This document shows positions 17,978 to 21,378 of a stretch of 21,378 bases of DNA, piece by piece. Position 1 is the stretch's first letter. Each line of letters begins with the position of its first letter. Below the pieces are notes generated by a model. It saw nothing but the letters and a program-made list of their open reading frames with translations, was not told where the DNA came from and did not search any database. A program made the position numbers and the translations under genes. Source of the DNA: Mesostigma viride (taxonomy: Eukaryota; Streptophyta; Mesostigmatophyceae; Mesostigmatales; Mesostigmataceae); the NCBI GenBank assembly GCA_009746045.1, contig RPFO01000895.1:20001-41378 (forward strand), written 5' to 3'.

Positions 17978-20736
17978 CTAGAAGCAAATAAAAGGGGTCG
18001 GGCCAGATACTGTTGGATCTAATACCTGGAACGTCACGGTCGCCAAATGGATCATACCAGTAACTGGAGGATCAACCAGTGAAATATGATCACAGGTTAT
18101 GTCAACGTACGACGAGGATTTTGATATTGTCGTTGTAGAAAAACCGCCAGTCCACGCTTCTCCAACGACTACGCTGATAAGCAACGGATCATTGCTCAAC
18201 TTGGTGTTTGAAAATCCAAGTCTTACATAAAACTTCCTTACCGACTGACGAGCTGGTAGAATCCCATATATTTTGGCAGTATATTGGTTCATTTGCACGC
18301 CGTATTGAACATCGGGACACTTAACAACCGTGCGGATGACACTCTCATTCGTGAGTGTTAGCTCCTTAAACCAAGTATCCGCCACACCCGGTACGGGTTT
18401 TGTGACGCTATATTTGCCAAAAATGCTACAATTCCTCGACGAGGTGGACCTGTGACGCAGCTCCAACACGTCTCCGACGGCTGTGTACGATCCGGATGGG
18501 TTGTTGGTTTTTAGAGAGTCGAACTCTATGTCTTGTAGGTCATCTTTGATTGGCCAGACATACGCGCCGTGGTACTCTCCGCTCAAGTGGAAGACTGGTC
18601 GGAGGGGCATCGGAATGTACGGGTCAAGAATGTCTGTAGGAGTGGTTGTAAATATACCGGACGAGTTTGAGATTTTAGTCATGTCACTAAGTTCTTGAGG
18701 AGTTGTTTTGGATATATAACGCTCCACCTTCCCATCCGATTTTCTTCGAAATGCCACCCAGTAGCTGTTTTGTTGTCTCCATGATGAGTTTAACGTGTAT
18801 CGAACCTTCGACTTCAGATTGTCAAACAGGTCGAGTGCATAGTCACTATGGTGCAGATTGATACCCAGCATACCCCAATGCGTCGTAGCCGCATTTCTCC
18901 AATTCTGATGGGCATCTGTCGTGGCCGGGTGATATTTATTCGTCAAAGACATAGTATTTTCTGCAAACGAGACGAAAGCATCGTTGCTGCCCAAATATAG
19001 CCGAAAACACAATAGAAATGGGCCGTCGATGAGCTGCTCTGAAAAAACAACACATTTGCTTGGTGCCGGAGTGGCTGTTTTTACAAAAAAGAATTTTTCG
19101 GGAGACCCTTCAAAGTAGTATTTCGAAGCTTCTGCTTGCAGCGTGGTCACGGAGTGGCGCGAGAATGATTCTAGAGAATGGAGCGTCGTAGCGGGGCCGT
19201 CTATCTCCACGGTCTCTCCTGACAGGTTTGGCGAGTCCTTTACGGTTACGATCCTGTATCTGAGTTCTACATCATCGCCTTCGGATGGATTTTGAAACGT
19301 CGTTGTCTTCAACGTCCCATCCAAGGCCCCTTGAGATACTCCGTTCGCCAACAGATGAAAACCGGTGAGAGGAGGCAACGACTTTCCCCACCCCACATCA
19401 TGGTCGCGTAGACGCCGTTGATCGCGATTTTTACAGGATTTAGATATGAAATGTAGGAACTTGGTGTCCGGATGCCGGAGTGCAGTTGGCTCATTTTTGA
19501 AACGCATACCATCACCCCTCCTTTGTGGGTGGTGTAGGAGGTGAGGGTCGAGTCGTTGTAGACGTCTATCTCGTAGTTCATATACTTGTTACTATCTGCC
19601 GCGACTGGCGCGGTGATTACGGCGTCTTCCCCGCGCAGTCCCCCGTTTTGCGAGAGGGAGACTCCGCCGATGGTCGGAGTGGTCGGCGTGAGCTGGGTGG
19701 AATTCATGTACCACCTGATGGGGAGTTTGCGTTGGTATGCGAAGGGGGTCGTCATCTTTATGCCCTGTTTGAGGGTCGTTCCCTCTACGACCTCCCAATT
19801 AGCGGTGGTTGGATTGGTGCTCCAGTAGAGTGCGTTCACAGGGTCAATCGGACCCATTCGCCAGTCCGTCAGTGGCGAGTATGTACGCGTGATGGTGAAG
19901 GATCTCCCAGTTAGTGGAAGGCGGCGGTTGTCGTCGCGAATCGTGGCGAAAGACAACAACTCCACGCGGAGAGGGAGGCCGTTAAATCGAGATCCGCCGA
20001 GACCATAGAAAGAGTCGGAAAAGTATGGATATCCTACCTCTCCGTCCACAACGCTCTCCCCCGTGCGCGCCTGGGTCGTGTGGTAGTCGCGATAGGTAAA
20101 CTTACAGATTCCACTCGCGTCGCCATTCGTAACGTTGTAGGGCAGCTGGACTCGCACATCCTGGTCATTGATGACGTTGAACGCGTTTTGGTGCGACACG
20201 GTCGTCCCGTCTTCGAGATGGAGGACGAAATCCCCGTTCAAGTTAGCTATCGACGTTTTGCCTACCCCGTGTTGGTCAAAAAGGTAGTCCAATTGCGCGC
20301 GGGTCAGGACTCTGCCACCAGGGTCTAGCAACGTATCAGGGCTAAAGTCGAAGACGTGGTACTGGGTTGCTCCCACTTTCGCCGTAAGGTAAGGTTCATT
20401 TAGAGTGAGATCGTCGACTAAAGTAGTCCCTGATTTAAAATAGGAATACCCATTCACGACGAGACTGTAAGCAAGTTCCGATGGGTCGCTTGCGGTCTCG
20501 TCGTCGTAATTGTCTCCGAGTCGCACATTTGTCGGCTGGCTCGGGTAGAAAATTTTGAATCCGTCGACAACGAGTGACTCATCGAATGGATGTGAAGTGC
20601 CAAGAAGTAACGTAACGCTAGCTTGAAGCCCATCTATGTCTGTTTCGATGTTAGAAACACGCTCCTCCATTTCAGGGTCGAGCGTTAACCCGGTGGCGAG
20701 ATTGGTCGGTCTGCTCAATGTTGTTAGAACGACCAT
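17978..20736 (-). CDS. Very long coiled-coil/beta-rich virion protein, one frameshift
   Basis: Starts at the ATG at 20736 and covers about 919 residues once a single frame change is allowed. Residues about 22-46 (MEERVSNIETDIDGLQASV) form a short coiled coil. The rest is beta-rich with many Thr, Ser, Gly and Tyr (VVDGFKIFYPSQPTNVRLG, FHLSGEYHGAYVWP, PARQSVRKFYVRLGFSN), as in trimeric spikes or tail fibres. The frame changes between 19386 and 19394, at two adjacent C4 runs on the plus strand, and the total is one base short of a full frame, so one base appears lost there. The downstream frame has an ATG at 19507, but its first ~30 residues are shadow sequence, so a separate gene is unlikely. 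No known domain is recognised. It is the largest gene of the block. Confidence 0.65.
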
Positions 20737-20760
20737 TTATTATCTACCTAGAATATAAAC
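20737..20760. promoter_or_regulatory. 24-bp divergent promoter with opposed TCTA boxes
   Basis: The whole space between two divergent ATGs is 24 bp and A/T-rich. On the plus strand TATCTA has its TCTA at 20743-20746, 14 nt before the ATG at 20761. On the minus strand ATATTCTAGG has its TCTA at 20752-20749, 12 nt before the ATG at 20736. Either transcript would have an extremely short leader. The arrangement suits a virus with its own transcription machinery or that of a helper. Confidence 0.6.
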
Positions 20761-21288
20761 ATGGCCTCTGAGGCTTCAGAGACCCCAACGAGCTACCAAG
20801 ACGAAACCTTCGCCGAGACGCGGGAAGAGCAGGTTGACCTGGTCAAGACAATTCGAAAGGGACAACCGCTGAATGATGAACAGAAAAAAGCCCTTCGCGA
20901 CAAAATGAGGGTTTACCAGCAACGCGCAAAAGCCGAGAGGGAGAAGAGACGAAACGAAGAAAAGGAGGCAGAGATAACGAAACGAAAGGTCCTTGCAAAG
21001 GAATTGGAGATTCAGCGGCAAAGGCTAGTCGAACTCGAGCTGCAAGAAGCCCGCAACAAATCGCGGATTGAACGCCTTCTCGCTGAAGATTCCGTCGCCT
21101 CAACCCCCGCCGACACGCCAAAACCAAGACGGGGTCGAAAGCCCAAGGAGACAGAGCCGGACTCTCCGCCACCCCCGATCAAGACCCGACAGCTCCCACC
21201 TCCACCACCGCCACCTGTCGCGATGACGCCATACGAGATGCGCATGGCCGCCATCCGCGCGTCTCTCCTTGCTAGTCTGGACGATTAA
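20761..21288 (+). CDS. Charged coiled-coil protein with AT-hook-like motif
   Basis: A complete 175-residue protein, the first gene on the plus strand. Residues about 20-108 are highly charged and predicted to form a long coiled coil (KKALRDKMRVYQQRAKAERE and onward). An AT-hook-like PRRGRKPKE follows near 122-130, then two proline runs, and a short C-terminal helix (MTPYEMRMAAIRASLLASL). It is probably a DNA-binding or scaffold-type protein. The orientation separates it from the capsid run, with which it shares a promoter, so it may be expressed at the same time. No homologue is recognised. Intact, with no frame breaks. Confidence 0.7.
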   Translation: MASEASETPTSYQDETFAETREEQVDLVKTIRKGQPLNDEQKKALRDKMRVYQQRAKAEREKRRNEEKEAEITKRKVLAKELEIQRQRLVELELQEARNKSRIERLLAEDSVASTPADTPKPRRGRKPKETEPDSPPPPIKTRQLPPPPPPPVAMTPYEMRMAAIRASLLASLDD

Positions 21289-21300
21289 AATGTCTTCAGA

Positions 21301-21378
21301 ATGATAATGGCTATCATCGAAGAGCGACGAATTCATTCACTTGAGAACAAAGACATCAAGCAACGATACGCCCCACAG
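21301..21378 (+). CDS. 5' end of a further plus-strand gene (runs off the window)
   Basis: An ATG at 21301 (with another in frame at 21307) opens a frame that reaches the window edge without a stop, 26 codons in all, 12 bp after the preceding stop. It begins MIMAIIEERRIHSLENKD. It is too short to identify. The tight spacing matches the rest of the block. An alternative ATG at 21290 hits a stop after four codons. Confidence 0.4.
   Translation, partial: MIMAIIEERRIHSLENKDIKQRYAPQ

Larger units (their letters stand above)
10476..21378. mobile_element. Integrated polinton-like virus, morphogenesis part (incomplete at right)
   Basis: Eleven tightly packed minus-strand genes and a divergent plus-strand pair, with gaps of a few bases or short overlaps across most of the block, contrast sharply with the gene-poor left half. 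The anchor is a double jelly-roll major capsid protein at 14137-15438. Around it sit candidate minor capsid proteins, a small pVI/pX-like protein, a zinc-finger protein and a fibre with Ig-like and LamG-like domains. Capsid gene clusters of this kind are typical of PLVs, polintons and virophages. The packaging ATPase, protease, replication and integrase genes of such elements are not visible. I infer that the element continues to the right of the window. The left boundary is only approximate. Confidence 0.8.

Noticed and set aside
17978-19507. A separate gene starting at the ATG at 19507
   Set aside because: Its first ~30 residues overlap coding sequence of the upstream frame and look like shadow; a single frame change at the C4 runs explains both frames.
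1-21378. CRISPR arrays, rRNA or tRNA genes, bacterial operon signals
   Set aside because: No regular direct repeats with unique spacers, no rRNA or tRNA folds, and no consistent Shine-Dalgarno signals were seen; the context is eukaryotic.

Overview
The window is eukaryotic nuclear DNA in two unequal parts. Positions 1 to about 10,300 look like repeat-rich host sequence: tandem repeats, microsatellites, a decayed L1-type LINE, plant-type (CCCTAAA) telomere repeats and a cluster of foldback repeats. Positions about 10,476 to the right edge carry a densely packed block of virus-like genes. I read this block as the morphogenesis half of an integrated polinton-like virus (PLV, Preplasmiviricota). 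The telomere unit and the LINE type suit a green alga, a plant or another TTTAGGG eukaryote. The species cannot be named from the sequence.

Layout. 229-530: three copies of a ~100-bp repeat. 531-2141: no supported gene. 2190-6768: a LINE with an APE endonuclease, a reverse transcriptase and a C-terminal Cys/His region, broken by about eight frameshifts. 6769-10,475: no supported gene; a (GTT)6 tract, a 75-bp strictly alternating purine/pyrimidine tract, a short telomeric array, and five copies of a repeat family, two of them forming a long hairpin. 10,476-20,736: eleven genes, all on the minus strand. 20,761-21,378: one complete and one partial gene on the plus strand, divergent from the large block.

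The minus-strand genes, in order of transcription, are: a very long coiled-coil/beta-rich protein (20,736-17,978); a 165-aa protein; a basic C2H2 zinc-finger protein; a ~366-codon candidate minor capsid gene; a small Gly/Ala-rich amphipathic protein resembling adenovirus pVI/pX in style; the double jelly-roll major capsid protein (MCP); a 56-aa protein; a fibre with four bacterial Ig-like repeats and a LamG-like head; a ~169-aa candidate capsid protein; a 67-aa ORF; and a 190-aa basic protein. Together they look like a virion cassette: shell, internal proteins and host-attachment fibre. No packaging ATPase, protease, helicase, polymerase or integrase is visible, so the element probably continues past the right edge.

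Two patterns cut across the genes. First, an A/T-flanked TCTA (or TCTC) sits 12-17 nt before the ATG of six viral genes, including both sides of a 24-bp divergent promoter. This resembles the late promoter known from CroV and mavirus. Second, every break in the viral genes (about seven) and in the LINE (about eight) is a single-base frameshift, often in a homopolymer, with no nonsense substitution seen. That may mean a young insertion, or uncorrected long-read indel errors in the contig.
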